From an uncultured bacterium (GTDB lineage: Bacteria; Bacillota; Clostridia; Oscillospirales; Butyricicoccaceae), in contig CAJMOV010000027.1 in NCBI GenBank assembly GCA_905215125.1, forward strand, positions 1 to 13,162: DNA of 13,162 nt, written 5' to 3'. Shown here piece by piece: positions 1-7,702 of this stretch (positions are counted from its first letter, which is position 1; each line of letters starts with the position of its first letter). A program made the translations under genes and the position numbers. The notes beneath the pieces are model-generated. The model did not search any database. It was not told where the DNA came from and worked only from the letters and a program-made list of their open reading frames with translations.

Positions 1-83
1 CCCTGACCGTCTACCCGTCAAACGCTGCGCAGCTTTTAGACAAGCTGGATCAGGGGGTACAGCATTTTGTTTTTTACGAATAG
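1..83 (+). CDS. C-terminal end of an unidentified protein (partial)
   Basis: An open + strand frame starting at position 3 runs to a TAG at 81-83 and encodes the last 26 residues of a protein whose start lies left of the window. The readable tail is LTVYPSNAAQ followed by LLDKLDQGVQHFVFYE. It carries no motif I can assign, so no function is proposed. Support for a real gene end is the strong intrinsic terminator that begins 9 nt after the stop codon and points the same way. The neighbouring gene converges on it from the other strand. Confidence 0.55.
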   Translation, partial: LTVYPSNAAQLLDKLDQGVQHFVFYE

Positions 84-91
84 ACGAACAC

Positions 92-125
92 AGCCCCCTG
101 TCAGCTACTGACAGGGGGCTTTTTT
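92..125 (+). terminator. Rho-independent terminator of the partial left-hand gene
   Basis: A 12-bp perfect stem (92-103 with 109-120, AGCCCCCTGTCA arm) with a 5-nt loop is followed by six T (120-125). It sits directly after the stop at 83. Read on the - strand the hairpin has only a poor T tail, so it may end the convergent acetyltransferase transcript only weakly. Confidence 0.9.
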
Positions 126-133
126 CAAGGACT

Positions 134-784
134 TTAATATATGTGCTGCGACGGCAGCGCGTCAATTTGCTCCTGTACCTCAAGGAAAAAACGGGACAAA
201 TGGAAGCCGTCGGCGACGGCATGGTGAATATTCATGGTCAGGGGCAGCACAGACCTTTCTCCCTGCGTTTCGTGCCTGCCCCAGGTAACGACAGGGGCGA
301 GAAATTTGCCCTCGTCAAACACATGCAAATCAAAATTCCTGTATTTAACCCACGGCAGACAGGAGACATCGAAGAAATTGGACGGCTGCCCCTGCGCCAT
401 ACCGCGCACGTCCTTGTATTTTTCACGGTCGGACGCCACTCTGGCATAAAACTCCGTCAGACTGCCGCAGTATTCTGTCACATATTTTGTAAAGCGTTCA
501 TCCTCGCGGTGAAAATCGGTATGAGACGGCGAGACAAAATCCCACCGGATTAGCCTGCCTGCGCTGTCCCAGCCATATTTAAACTCTTCATGGGCGTTGA
601 TCACTCTGGAGACCACCCACAGCATAACGGGATAAAATTTCAAACCGTTTTTCTTTGAAAAGGCAAGCAACGGCGTCACGTCAATGTCGGCCGTCAGGCT
701 CATGACAATGCGCATGCTGCTTATGTAAAGCTGGAAAAGCTCTCCTCTTTCCCATTTGTTCAAGTCGATGACTGTGTAATTCAT
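134..784 (-). CDS. cat: Chloramphenicol O-acetyltransferase (type A CAT-like)
   Basis: Encodes 216 aa, close to the usual 213-220 aa of the CAT family. Members transfer acetyl from acetyl-CoA to the 3-hydroxyl of chloramphenicol in the cytoplasm, as trimers. The signature HHAVADGFH lies at residues 187-195; His188 and Asp192 match catalytic His195 and structural Asp199 of CAT-III. Ser141 in SCLPW matches Ser148. The FAPV-like strand (LAPVVTWGR, 162-170) and the TQG turn before the signature also fit. The usual Cys of HHAVCDG is Ala here, as I recall from some chromosomal Firmicutes homologues. The start at 784 was chosen because an AAAGGAAG site lies 6 nt before it; the frame stays open about 30 codons upstream without a ribosome site. 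It stands alone, converging on the left-hand gene. Resistance is inferred by family; the natural substrate could differ. Confidence 0.87.
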   Translation of the reverse strand: MNYTVIDLNKWERGELFQLYISSMRIVMSLTADIDVTPLLAFSKKNGLKFYPVMLWVVSRVINAHEEFKYGWDSAGRLIRWDFVSPSHTDFHREDERFTKYVTEYCGSLTEFYARVASDREKYKDVRGMAQGQPSNFFDVSCLPWVKYRNFDLHVFDEGKFLAPVVTWGRHETQGERSVLPLTMNIHHAVADGFHLSRFFLEVQEQIDALPSQHIY

Positions 785-790
785 TTCCAT

Positions 791-798
791 CTTCCTTT
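791..798 (-). promoter_or_regulatory. Ribosome binding site deciding the cat start
   Basis: AAAGGAAG on the - strand ends 6 nt before the ATG at 784. It abuts the alternative ATG at 790 directly, leaving no spacing, so 784 is preferred. Confidence 0.6.
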
Positions 799-842
799 GC
801 ATTTTAATCAGCTGATAAGCCATGCAAAGCCGGACGGCGGAT

Positions 843-877
843 TTCCCCATACAGGCCGTCACGCCTTGCATGGGGAA
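843..877 (-). promoter_or_regulatory. Inverted repeat upstream of cat (operator or leader hairpin)
   Basis: TTCCCCAT (843-850) pairs perfectly with ATGGGGAA (870-877). After a small internal mismatch, GGC (854-856) pairs with GCC (863-865). It lies about 60 nt upstream of the cat start and has no T tail, so it is not a terminator. It does not cover the ribosome site, unlike the classical cat translational attenuators. I see no convincing sigma-A promoter between 785 and 960, so whether this is transcribed is unknown. Confidence 0.4.
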
Positions 878-974
878 GCGTCAATGCCGCGTTTCACCGG
901 GTATCCCCCCTTTCTGTGCAGGCTTTCGTCCGAGGTATATTGCAAGGACCGTAAGCCGCCTACCGTAAATAGCC

Positions 975-1006
975 AAAACGCCCGGATGATCGGCTCACCC
1001 GGGCGT
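975..1006 (-). terminator. Terminator of the eight-gene operon
   Basis: CGCCCGG (979-985) pairs with CCGGGCG (999-1005), with a further A-T pair at 978/1006 and a 13-nt loop. Read on the - strand it is followed by TTTT (978-975). It begins 26 nt after the stop codon of the Clp gene, the last gene of the operon. A second small hairpin (1009-1025, 5 bp) lies between the stop and this stem. Confidence 0.8.
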
Positions 1007-1031
1007 CTGACCCCTTTTCAGGGTCTGCACA

Positions 1032-3377
1032 TTATTCCCCGGTGACAACGACCTCTTTGTCGCCGGCAGTGACTCTCAGATGGGTCAGCGGCTTCTGATA
1101 TGAGCTGAGGATGAGAGATGCGGCCTTGTCTTCTACTTCCTTTTCGATCAGGCGGCGCAGGTTGCGTGCGCCGTATTTGATGGAAAAGGACTTTTCCACC
1201 AGATAGCCGACCAGCTTTTCATCCCATTCCAGCGTAACGCCGCCGCGCTCGACGGCGTCGGACAGGTCGCGCAGCATGATTCGGCAGATTTTGGCAAAAT
1301 CCTCCCGCGAAAGCTGATTGAAGGAGATGACCTCGTCGATGCGGTTGATGAACTCAGGCCGCATGATGTCGTTGAGGGCTTTGAGGGCCTTTTCCCTGCC
1401 CTGCTCAGTCGCCGTGCGGCCAAAGCCGACGGCGCCGTCGCGCCGCTCAGAGCCGGCGTTTGACGTCATGATGACGACGGCGTTTTCAAAGTTGACAGTG
1501 CGCCCCTGCGCGTCGGTGATGCGCCCATCGTCCAGGATTTGCAGAAGCATGTTGAGCACATCGGGATGGGCTTTTTCAATTTCGTCGAACAGGACGACAG
1601 AATACGGCCTGCGGCGGATTTTTTCTGTCAGCTGCCCCGCCTCGTCATAGCCGACATAGCCCGGGGGCGCGCCGATCAGCTTAGAAACGCTGTGCTTTTC
1701 CATATATTCGCTCATATCCAGGCGGATAAGGGCGTCGGGCGTGTCAAACAAATCCTCGGCCAGGCGTTTGACCAGCTCGGTTTTGCCGACGCCAGTGGGG
1801 CCGACAAAAATGAAGGAGACCGGCTTGCGCTTTTCGCTGATGCCCGCCCGGCGGCGGCGGATGGCAGCCGAAACAGCGTCTACGGCCTCGTCCTGGCCAA
1901 TGACCCGCGCCTTCAGGCGCTCGTCCAGGCGCAGCAGGCGCTCGTAATCCTGCTCGCGCACACGGCTGGCGGGGATTTTGGTCCACAGCTCAATGACGCG
2001 GGACAGATCGTCGACCGACAGCACCGGCTGCGGCTCGCGCCTGAGTTCTTTCAACCGTTCGTCTATACGCATTTCCTGGCTGCGGATTTCAGCGATGCGA
2101 GCGTAAAATTCCTCGGCGTGCTCGGCCTGTTCCTGCGTCTTGGCCAACAAATCTTCCCGCTCGGCGATCAGGCCGGCAAGCTCGTCCTCCAGCCGCGCGC
2201 GCTCGTTCAAAACGGTGTTTTTCAGGTTCACGTCCGAGCATGCCTCATCCAGCAGGTCAATGGCTTTGTCGGGCATGAAGCGGTCGCTGATATAGCGGTC
2301 GGCGAGATAAACGGTCTGCCGCAGCATTTCAGTCGGGATGGAGACGCCGTGAAAATCCTCGTAATACCCCTTAATGCCTTTAAGGATTTCCAGCGTTTCG
2401 TCCTTGGTCGGTTCGTTGATGACGACAGGCTGGAAGCGCCGCTCAAGGGCGCTGTCCTTCTCAATATGCTTGCGGTATTCCTTAAAGGTCGTCGCGCCGA
2501 TGACCTGAATTTCGCCGCGCGACAGGGCCGGCTTTAAAATGTTGGCGGCGTTCATGCTGCCCTCGGCGTCTCCGGCGCCCACAAGGTTATGCACCTCGTC
2601 AATGACTAAAATGACGTTGCCCAGGGCCTTGACCTCTTCGATCAGGCTTTTCATGCGGCCTTCAAACTGCCCGCGGAACTGGGTGCCGGCCACCATGGCC
2701 GTCATATCGAGCAACCAGACTTCCTTGCCCTGCAGCTTGAAGGGCACGTCGCCGCTGGCGATGCGCTGGGCCAGACCCTCGGCCACCGCCGTTTTGCCGA
2801 CACCAGGCTCGCCGATGAGACAGGGATTGTTTTTCTGCCGGCGGTTGAGGATCTGGATAACGCGCTCGGTCTCCCGCTCACGGCCGACAACGCGATCCAG
2901 CTTGCCCTGCTCTGCCCTTTCTGACAGGGAGAGGGCGTAGGAACGCAGGAATTTATGCTTCTTTTCCTCCTTGCGCGAGGGCTTGCGGGACGCCTTTTCC
3001 CCCTCAGGCTCCTGCTTGCGCTCACGGTTTAAAAAGCTGAGGAAGGGCACCGTCGGCGCGCGTGAAGGGTTTTCTTCCTCCTCGTTTTCCTCCGTCCCGT
3101 CTTCTTCATCCTCGCTTTGCCCGGACGCCGCGAGACTGGCCATGCCCATCAGGTTTTCCAGCATTTCTCCGCCGCCCTGCGCCAGCTCCTCTGAAATCTG
3201 GTCAATATCCTCGTCGGTCACGCCGAATTTTTCCATCATATCGCCGACCGGTTTGATGCCCAGCTCGCGGGCGCATTTAAGGCACAGGCCTTCGTTTTTG
3301 GCCTTGCCGTCCTCCATCCGGGTGATAAAAACCACCGCGATATTCTTTTTGCAGCGGGCGCACAATGGCATTTTCAT
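1032..3377 (-). CDS. clpE: ClpE-type ATP-dependent Clp protease ATP-binding subunit (AAA+ unfoldase)
   Basis: Encodes 781 aa. It is a cytoplasmic unfoldase that feeds proteins to ClpP. N-terminal zinc finger: Cys6, Cys9, Cys32 and Cys35 in two CxxC pairs, as in ClpE and McsA. A Glu-rich low-complexity linker follows (about 88-104). D1 AAA: Walker A GEPGVGKT at 189-196, Walker B with VIDEVH near 258-263. A UVR/coiled-coil middle region spans about 385-450. D2 AAA: Walker A GPTGVGKT at 526-533, Walker B VVLFDE at 594-599, sensor-2 GAR at 736-738. A VGF tripeptide at 650-652 sits where the ClpP-docking loop belongs. The double Clp_N repeat of ClpC is absent, so ClpE-like is the better name, although ClpC-type annotation is common. 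The ATG at 3377 has AAGGAG 9 nt upstream; a TTG six bases earlier is too close to that site. It is the last operon gene, 33 nt after cvpA. Confidence 0.92.
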   Translation of the reverse strand: MKMPLCARCKKNIAVVFITRMEDGKAKNEGLCLKCARELGIKPVGDMMEKFGVTDEDIDQISEELAQGGGEMLENLMGMASLAASGQSEDEEDGTEENEEEENPSRAPTVPFLSFLNRERKQEPEGEKASRKPSRKEEKKHKFLRSYALSLSERAEQGKLDRVVGRERETERVIQILNRRQKNNPCLIGEPGVGKTAVAEGLAQRIASGDVPFKLQGKEVWLLDMTAMVAGTQFRGQFEGRMKSLIEEVKALGNVILVIDEVHNLVGAGDAEGSMNAANILKPALSRGEIQVIGATTFKEYRKHIEKDSALERRFQPVVINEPTKDETLEILKGIKGYYEDFHGVSIPTEMLRQTVYLADRYISDRFMPDKAIDLLDEACSDVNLKNTVLNERARLEDELAGLIAEREDLLAKTQEQAEHAEEFYARIAEIRSQEMRIDERLKELRREPQPVLSVDDLSRVIELWTKIPASRVREQDYERLLRLDERLKARVIGQDEAVDAVSAAIRRRRAGISEKRKPVSFIFVGPTGVGKTELVKRLAEDLFDTPDALIRLDMSEYMEKHSVSKLIGAPPGYVGYDEAGQLTEKIRRRPYSVVLFDEIEKAHPDVLNMLLQILDDGRITDAQGRTVNFENAVVIMTSNAGSERRDGAVGFGRTATEQGREKALKALNDIMRPEFINRIDEVISFNQLSREDFAKICRIMLRDLSDAVERGGVTLEWDEKLVGYLVEKSFSIKYGARNLRRLIEKEVEDKAASLILSSYQKPLTHLRVTAGDKEVVVTGE

Positions 3378-3386
3378 AAGCAAAAT

Positions 3387-3392
3387 CTCCTT
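3387..3392 (-). promoter_or_regulatory. Ribosome binding site deciding the clpE start
   Basis: AAGGAG lies 9 nt before the ATG at 3377. The alternative TTG at 3383 would have only 3 nt of spacing. Confidence 0.7.
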
Positions 3393-3410
3393 ATCCGGTA
3401 CAAAAACGGG

Positions 3411-4082
3411 TTATTCAAATCCGAAAAATCCAACAACGGCGCCGCCGACGCGGCTTTGCGTCATGGCCGGCCTGCTGATCAGCCCGACGTCCTCGCCCGG
3501 CGCGAAACGCATAACGCCCCAGCACAGCGCCACAACCATGCACAGGCCCGTCACCACCCCCAGCAGCATGCCGCCCAGACGGTTGACCGAGCGCAGAATG
3601 GGCAAATCCAGGCTGAGCAGCGAACAGACAAGCCGCACGGCCAGCTGAATGAGCAGGAATAAAACAATGAACGTGATGACCGGAGCGATCTGCTCCGCCA
3701 GGGCCTGTCCTGCGACGGCCGAGATGTGCTCGCCTGCCGATTCCCCCCCGGCCGCCAGCACTTCCCACGCGTCGGACGGGACGCCCAGGGCGGCCAGCAA
3801 ATCCATCAGGCCCTGCCGTGTCTCTGTGACGATAGGGGATTCCAAAAGGCCGTCCAGCCCAACGCTTTCAGCCGCACGGCGCACCATTCCGCCCAGAAAG
3901 GGGGTGATGCCCTTTATGGTCAGAAAGGTCAGCTTAGGGGTTAGAATCCAGGCGCCGATCAGGCCGGCCAGGCTGCCGGCAATCCCCGACAGCGCCCCCC
4001 AGATCCCCTTGCGCGCCGCCATCCAGACGCAAGCGACAAATATAATAATAAGAAACAGGTCGATAAACATGGGTGCAGTCAT
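3411..4082 (-). CDS. CvpA family membrane protein
   Basis: Encodes 223 aa with about four hydrophobic segments (near residues 4-22, 26-47, 131-156 and 169-191) separated by a soluble stretch of about 80 residues. The pattern of an N-terminal helical hairpin, a polar middle, then a helix pair with NRLGGMLLGVVTG (167-179) fits the CvpA family. That family is named for colicin V production, but its biochemical role in Firmicutes is unknown. Its start codon overlaps the stop of the DUF5711 gene in an ATGA (4079-4082), with GGAGGAG about 10 nt upstream, so translation is probably coupled. It precedes clpE by 33 nt. Family assignment is from sequence pattern and is fairly secure; function is not. 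Confidence 0.8.
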   Translation of the reverse strand: MTAPMFIDLFLIIIFVACVWMAARKGIWGALSGIAGSLAGLIGAWILTPKLTFLTIKGITPFLGGMVRRAAESVGLDGLLESPIVTETRQGLMDLLAALGVPSDAWEVLAAGGESAGEHISAVAGQALAEQIAPVITFIVLFLLIQLAVRLVCSLLSLDLPILRSVNRLGGMLLGVVTGLCMVVALCWGVMRFAPGEDVGLISRPAMTQSRVGGAVVGFFGFE

Positions 4083-5275
4083 GATTGCGTCTCCTCCTCC
4101 GGGGTGACAAGCTCTGCGCGGTCGGAATAGATGAGTATATGCCGGCCGTCGGCACGGGTGACGACATCGCGCGCGCCGCTGACCTCCATCACGCGCTCGA
4201 CCGGCTCGGCCCCAGTCAGGTCAAGGGTGACGAGCCGGGACTGAAAAAGCAGGGCATAGCTGCCGTCGCGGCCATCCATGGCGCGCAGCGAGCCGCTGTA
4301 CGAGCGCTCAAATCCAGTTCCGCCGGTACTGTCCAGGATACGCAGCGTCACCTGCTCGCCGGCGCCGTCCGATTGCAGCGCCAGCGCCGGCATCTGTCCC
4401 TGATGCTGGGTGAACAGCTGAAGGGAGCCGCGTGCAAAGCTGCTTTGCGTCAGCTGCTGGCCCTTATCATCATAAGTATAAACGCCATCGTCGCAAATTA
4501 GTACCAAATCCCCACGCGCATTGTGTTTGATGGAATATACGGCCTGCGCCGTAACAGGGATGGTGTAGACGGGATCCTCCTGCGTCACCGAATAGCCGCG
4601 CACGGTAAAGGCCGCAGAGCCGTTCTCCTCGCGGATGCAAAGCGCTGCAAAATGCTTTCCGTCAGGCGCGGGGGAGGCTAGCATGACAAAGTATTCAGAA
4701 GTAAACCATTTGTACAGCTGATTTTGCCGCGAGTCGTACATCGCAACGGCGGCGCGGTAACCGTTTTCATCCGTGACAATGCAGAAATCGCCGTTCTGAT
4801 TCATTTCGCCCGACAATATGGGGGATTCCAGCGTCTCCTCGTATAGAATCGTATAGCCGTTGGCTACCGTGAAGCTCTTTCCCCCGCGGTCGTACAGCAG
4901 CACATGCTTGCGCCCGACACTGACGGCCGGGCGGGACGCCTTGACCTGGGCGGTAAAATCGCCGCCCGAAAGAGCGGTGACATACCGGTAGGTATTGCCT
5001 CCCAGCACGGCCAGTCCCGCTTCAAAGGGGGCGTAAACGCTGTCCAGCCCCGCCTCAAACTGATAGCTGGAGAACTCGCCGCTTTTCCCGGCCGAACCAA
5101 GATAGGCGGCAATGCGGCTGAGATTTTTAATATTGATGTCCTCGCGGTACTGGTAGATGCAGAAAACCACCGTAGCCAGCAGGCCGATAAGCGCCAGCGA
5201 CCGCAGGCCGCCGACGACGGCCAGCCGCTTGTCCTGCCGGAACTTTGTGATGTTGCTTTTACCCTGCCGTGCCAT
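4079..5275 (-). CDS. DUF5711 family protein, membrane-anchored, probable beta-propeller
   Basis: Encodes 398 aa. A basic N-terminus (MARQGKSNITKFRQDKR) is followed by one hydrophobic helix at about 26-43, then a long region outside the membrane. That region is rich in short beta-strand repeats of the kind SVGRKHVLLYDRGG, NGDFCIVTDENGY and GRHILIYSD, which suggests a WD40/YVTN-like propeller. No cleavage site or lipobox is seen, so it is probably a type II membrane protein facing outward. This matches DUF5711, a family of unknown function in Clostridia; the match is from memory. The start at 5275 was chosen because GGAGG lies 6 nt upstream; an earlier ATG at 5293 has no ribosome site. The first 17 nt overlap the end of truA and the stop overlaps cvpA, so translation is likely coupled on both sides. 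Confidence 0.78.
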   Translation of the reverse strand: MARQGKSNITKFRQDKRLAVVGGLRSLALIGLLATVVFCIYQYREDINIKNLSRIAAYLGSAGKSGEFSSYQFEAGLDSVYAPFEAGLAVLGGNTYRYVTALSGGDFTAQVKASRPAVSVGRKHVLLYDRGGKSFTVANGYTILYEETLESPILSGEMNQNGDFCIVTDENGYRAAVAMYDSRQNQLYKWFTSEYFVMLASPAPDGKHFAALCIREENGSAAFTVRGYSVTQEDPVYTIPVTAQAVYSIKHNARGDLVLICDDGVYTYDDKGQQLTQSSFARGSLQLFTQHQGQMPALALQSDGAGEQVTLRILDSTGGTGFERSYSGSLRAMDGRDGSYALLFQSRLVTLDLTGAEPVERVMEVSGARDVVTRADGRHILIYSDRAELVTPEEETQS

Positions 5276-6026
5276 CGATGTCCTCCATGCCATAGGTCAG
5301 CGCCGTCAGATACAGCCCCCCGGGCGGCGCCGTCGGCCCCGCGCTTTCCCTCTGCCCGCTGCGCAGGATAGACACGACGTCCCCAGGGTTGATTTTGCCG
5401 ATGCCACAGTAGACCAGAGTGCCGGTGATGGCCCGGACCATGTTGTACAAAAAACCGTCGGCGCAGACCCGGACGGCAACGATGTTACCGGCGCGCTCCT
5501 CTACCTCGCAGTAATAAATCTCCCGCACGGTGCTTTTGACCGGGGTGCCTTCGCTTTTTACGGCGGCAAAATCCTGCCGGCCGACAAAAGCGCGCGCGGC
5601 GCGGCGCATGGCGTCTGTGTCCAGCTTCTGGGGGTAAAACCATGCGCGGTCGGTCAAAAAGGGATCCCGTGTGCGGCTGTTGTGGATTAAATAGGTATAT
5701 TCCTTGCTTTTGCAGGAAAACCGGGCGTCGAACCCGTCAGGCGCCCGGACGGCGCGGTGAACGACGATATCCTGCGGCAGCCGGGCGTTGATGGCGGCAG
5801 GCAGCCTGTCCATGGGGATGCCTGTATCCAGCGCGCAGGACGCGACATAGGTGCGCGCATGGACGCCGGCGTCGGTGCGGCCGCAGCCCGACAATGTAAC
5901 ATGCTTTCCCGTCAGCGCGGCGATGGAGTCCTCCAGCACCTGCTGGACGGCCAGGGCATTTTTCTGCCGCTGCCAGCCGTGATATGCAGCGCCGAGGTAG
6001 GACAGGCGCAGGGCGATAATGGCCAT
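5259..6026 (-). CDS. truA: tRNA pseudouridine synthase A
   Basis: Encodes 255 aa, normal for TruA. TruA converts uridines 38-40 in the tRNA anticodon arm to pseudouridine. The catalytic Asp52 lies in GRTDAGVHA (49-57). Other family blocks are visible: YLGAAYHGWQRQ near the N-terminus, FDARFSCKSKEYTY in the middle, and the C-terminal FLYNMVRAITGTL strand-helix that lines the active site. The ATG at 6026 has a strong TAAGGAGG site 4 nt upstream, and the gene begins 9 nt after the ecfT stop. The ecfT-truA neighbourhood is a classic Firmicutes arrangement. Usually rplM and rpsI follow truA; here DUF5711 and CvpA genes follow instead. Confidence 0.97.
   Translation of the reverse strand: MAIIALRLSYLGAAYHGWQRQKNALAVQQVLEDSIAALTGKHVTLSGCGRTDAGVHARTYVASCALDTGIPMDRLPAAINARLPQDIVVHRAVRAPDGFDARFSCKSKEYTYLIHNSRTRDPFLTDRAWFYPQKLDTDAMRRAARAFVGRQDFAAVKSEGTPVKSTVREIYYCEVEERAGNIVAVRVCADGFLYNMVRAITGTLVYCGIGKINPGDVVSILRSGQRESAGPTAPPGGLYLTALTYGMEDIDGTAG
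5282..5286 (-). promoter_or_regulatory. Ribosome binding site inside the truA 3' end
   Basis: GGAGG, embedded in the truA coding sequence, lies 6 nt before the DUF5711 ATG at 5275 and decides that start over the ATG at 5293. Confidence 0.7.
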
Positions 6027-6035
6027 GGTTCCTCC

Positions 6036-6839
6036 TTACGCGGTAAAGCGGGTGATGACAAAGACAGCGGCGACGCAGGCCGCCATGACGCCGGACACTA
6101 TATAATCCAACCGCGCCATATGCAGCTCGCGCAGCCTGGTGCGACCTTCGCCGCCATGATACAGCCTGCACTCCATGGCGTTGGCCAGCTCGTCGGCGCG
6201 GCGGAAGGCGGAGATAAAGAGAGGCACCAGCACGGGCACCATGGCTTTTGCGCGGTTTATCAGGTTGCCGCTTTCAAAGTCGGCCCCGCGCGCCTTCTGC
6301 GCCGACATGATTTTATCGGTTTCCTCGATGAGGGTAGGGATAAAGCGCAGGGCAATGGTCATCATCATGGTGAACTCATGCACCGGAACCCGGATTTTCT
6401 TAAGCGGGCCCAAAAGCCGCTCGAGCGCGTCGGTCAGTGCGATGGGCGACGTCGTGTAGGTGAGAAGGGACGTGCAAATGATGAGCATAATAATGCGCGA
6501 TACCATAAAGGAGGCGTTGGCGATGCCCTCGCGCGTCAGCTTGAAGATCCACCACTGCCACAGCACAACGCCGGGGGTGTAAAACATATTGAGCACCGCC
6601 GTAAAGACGATGATAAACAGAATCGGCTTGAGACCCTTGAGCATCATTTTGGGCTTTATGCGCGACAGGCCGACGGCCAGCGCCAGCATACCAAAGCAGA
6701 ACAGATAGGCCCACAGCCCGTCGGCGCAGAAGAGCGCGACGATGTAGGCGACAACCATCAGCACCTTGACGCGGGGATCGATGCGGTGGATGACGCTGCT
6801 GCCGGGAAAATACTGGCCCAGTGTGATATCCTTCAGCAT
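6036..6839 (-). CDS. ecfT: ECF transporter transmembrane component EcfT
   Basis: Encodes 267 aa. EcfT is the membrane scaffold joining the two EcfA ATPases to exchangeable vitamin-binding S components. Hydrophobic helices lie at about 25-60, 71-92, 108-130 and 245-263. The two coupling-helix motifs are visible: ARG at 183-185 (in SAQKARGADF) and AMECRLY at 221-227, followed by HGGEGRTRLR. The second motif is usually Ala-Arg-Gly (EARGY) or a Cys-Arg variant; Leu at the Gly position is less usual. The start ATG overlaps the ecfA2 stop by 7 nt (ATGCTGA), with a GGGAGGGG site upstream. No S-component gene is present in the window, consistent with a shared group II module. Confidence 0.95.
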   Translation of the reverse strand: MLKDITLGQYFPGSSVIHRIDPRVKVLMVVAYIVALFCADGLWAYLFCFGMLALAVGLSRIKPKMMLKGLKPILFIIVFTAVLNMFYTPGVVLWQWWIFKLTREGIANASFMVSRIIMLIICTSLLTYTTSPIALTDALERLLGPLKKIRVPVHEFTMMMTIALRFIPTLIEETDKIMSAQKARGADFESGNLINRAKAMVPVLVPLFISAFRRADELANAMECRLYHGGEGRTRLRELHMARLDYIVSGVMAACVAAVFVITRFTA

Positions 6840-7696
6840 CCCATCCCCTCCCTTTCGGCTTTGAGGATGGCAACAGCCTGCTCGACGGTATAAGCGTCGG
6901 TAGGGACGTCCAGCCCCTTTTCCCGCAGGCGCATCAATACGCGGGTCACCTCCGGCACGTTGAGCCCGGCGGCTGTCAGCTCGTCAGCACGGGCAAAAAC
7001 CTCGCGCGGCGTCCCTTCCATCAGTATATGCGCCTTTTCCATGACGACGATGCGCCCGGCCATGCGGGCGGCGTCCTCCATGCTGTGGGTAACGAAGATA
7101 ACTGTGGTACCGTGCCTTTGCTGGTATTCGACGATAAAGCGGAATACTTCCTCCCGCCCGACGGGATCAAGGCCGGCCATCGGTTCGTCCAGGACGAGCA
7201 CCTCCGGCTCCATGGCAAAGACGCCGGCCAGCGCCACGCGGCGCTTCTGCCCGCCCGACAGCTCAAAGGGAGACGCTTCCAGCACCGATAGATCCAGCCC
7301 GACGGTGCGTACAGCGTCTTCGACGCGGCGGTCGATTTCCCCCTGCTCCAGCCCCATGTTTCTGGGGCCGAAGGAGATATCTCGGCGCACCGTTTCCTCA
7401 AACAGCTGGTATTCCGGGTACTGGAAAACCAGGCCGACGGCAAAGCGGGCGGCCCGTGTCATATCGCGGTTTTGAAAGATGTCCTCGCCGTTTATCAGCA
7501 CCCGGCCGCCTGTCGGCCGCAGGAGACCGTTGAAATGCTGAATGAGCGTTGATTTTCCGCTGCCCGTATGTCCGATAAGTCCGATGATTTCGCCTTTATG
7601 CGCGGCAAAGCAGACGTTGTCGACGGCCACCTTTTCAAAGGGGGTGCCCGCCGAATAAACATGGCTCAGGTTTTCGACCTTCAATACCTCGTTCAA
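6833..7696 (-). CDS. ecfA2: ECF transporter ATPase EcfA2
   Basis: Encodes 287 aa. It is one of the two unequal ATPases of the group II ECF vitamin transport module, cytoplasmic and bound to EcfT. Walker A GHTGSGKST at 42-50, Q-loop Gln92, signature LSGGQ at 146-150, Walker B ending in Asp170-Glu171, switch His204. SGGQKRRVALAGVFAMEP and DEPMAGLDP are typical of the A2 (EcfA-prime) paralogue. It starts with TTG at 7696, with GAGGT about 8 nt upstream. An in-frame TAA, the ecfA1 stop, lies just two codons before it, so no earlier start is possible. Its end overlaps ecfT by 7 nt. Confidence 0.95.
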   Translation of the reverse strand: MNEVLKVENLSHVYSAGTPFEKVAVDNVCFAAHKGEIIGLIGHTGSGKSTLIQHFNGLLRPTGGRVLINGEDIFQNRDMTRAARFAVGLVFQYPEYQLFEETVRRDISFGPRNMGLEQGEIDRRVEDAVRTVGLDLSVLEASPFELSGGQKRRVALAGVFAMEPEVLVLDEPMAGLDPVGREEVFRFIVEYQQRHGTTVIFVTHSMEDAARMAGRIVVMEKAHILMEGTPREVFARADELTAAGLNVPEVTRVLMRLREKGLDVPTDAYTVEQAVAILKAEREGMGC

Positions 7697-7702
7697 TGGT
7701 GC

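Noticed and set aside
1539..2537. Long open frame (332 codons) on the + strand opposite clpE
   Set aside because: It mirrors the GC-rich codons of clpE, shows no family motifs, and clpE has full domain support on the other strand.
5757..6893. Long open frame (378 codons) on the + strand opposite truA, ecfT and the ecfA2 end
   Set aside because: It spans three well-supported genes on the other strand and its His/Gly/Asp/Gln-rich composition is typical of an antisense shadow.
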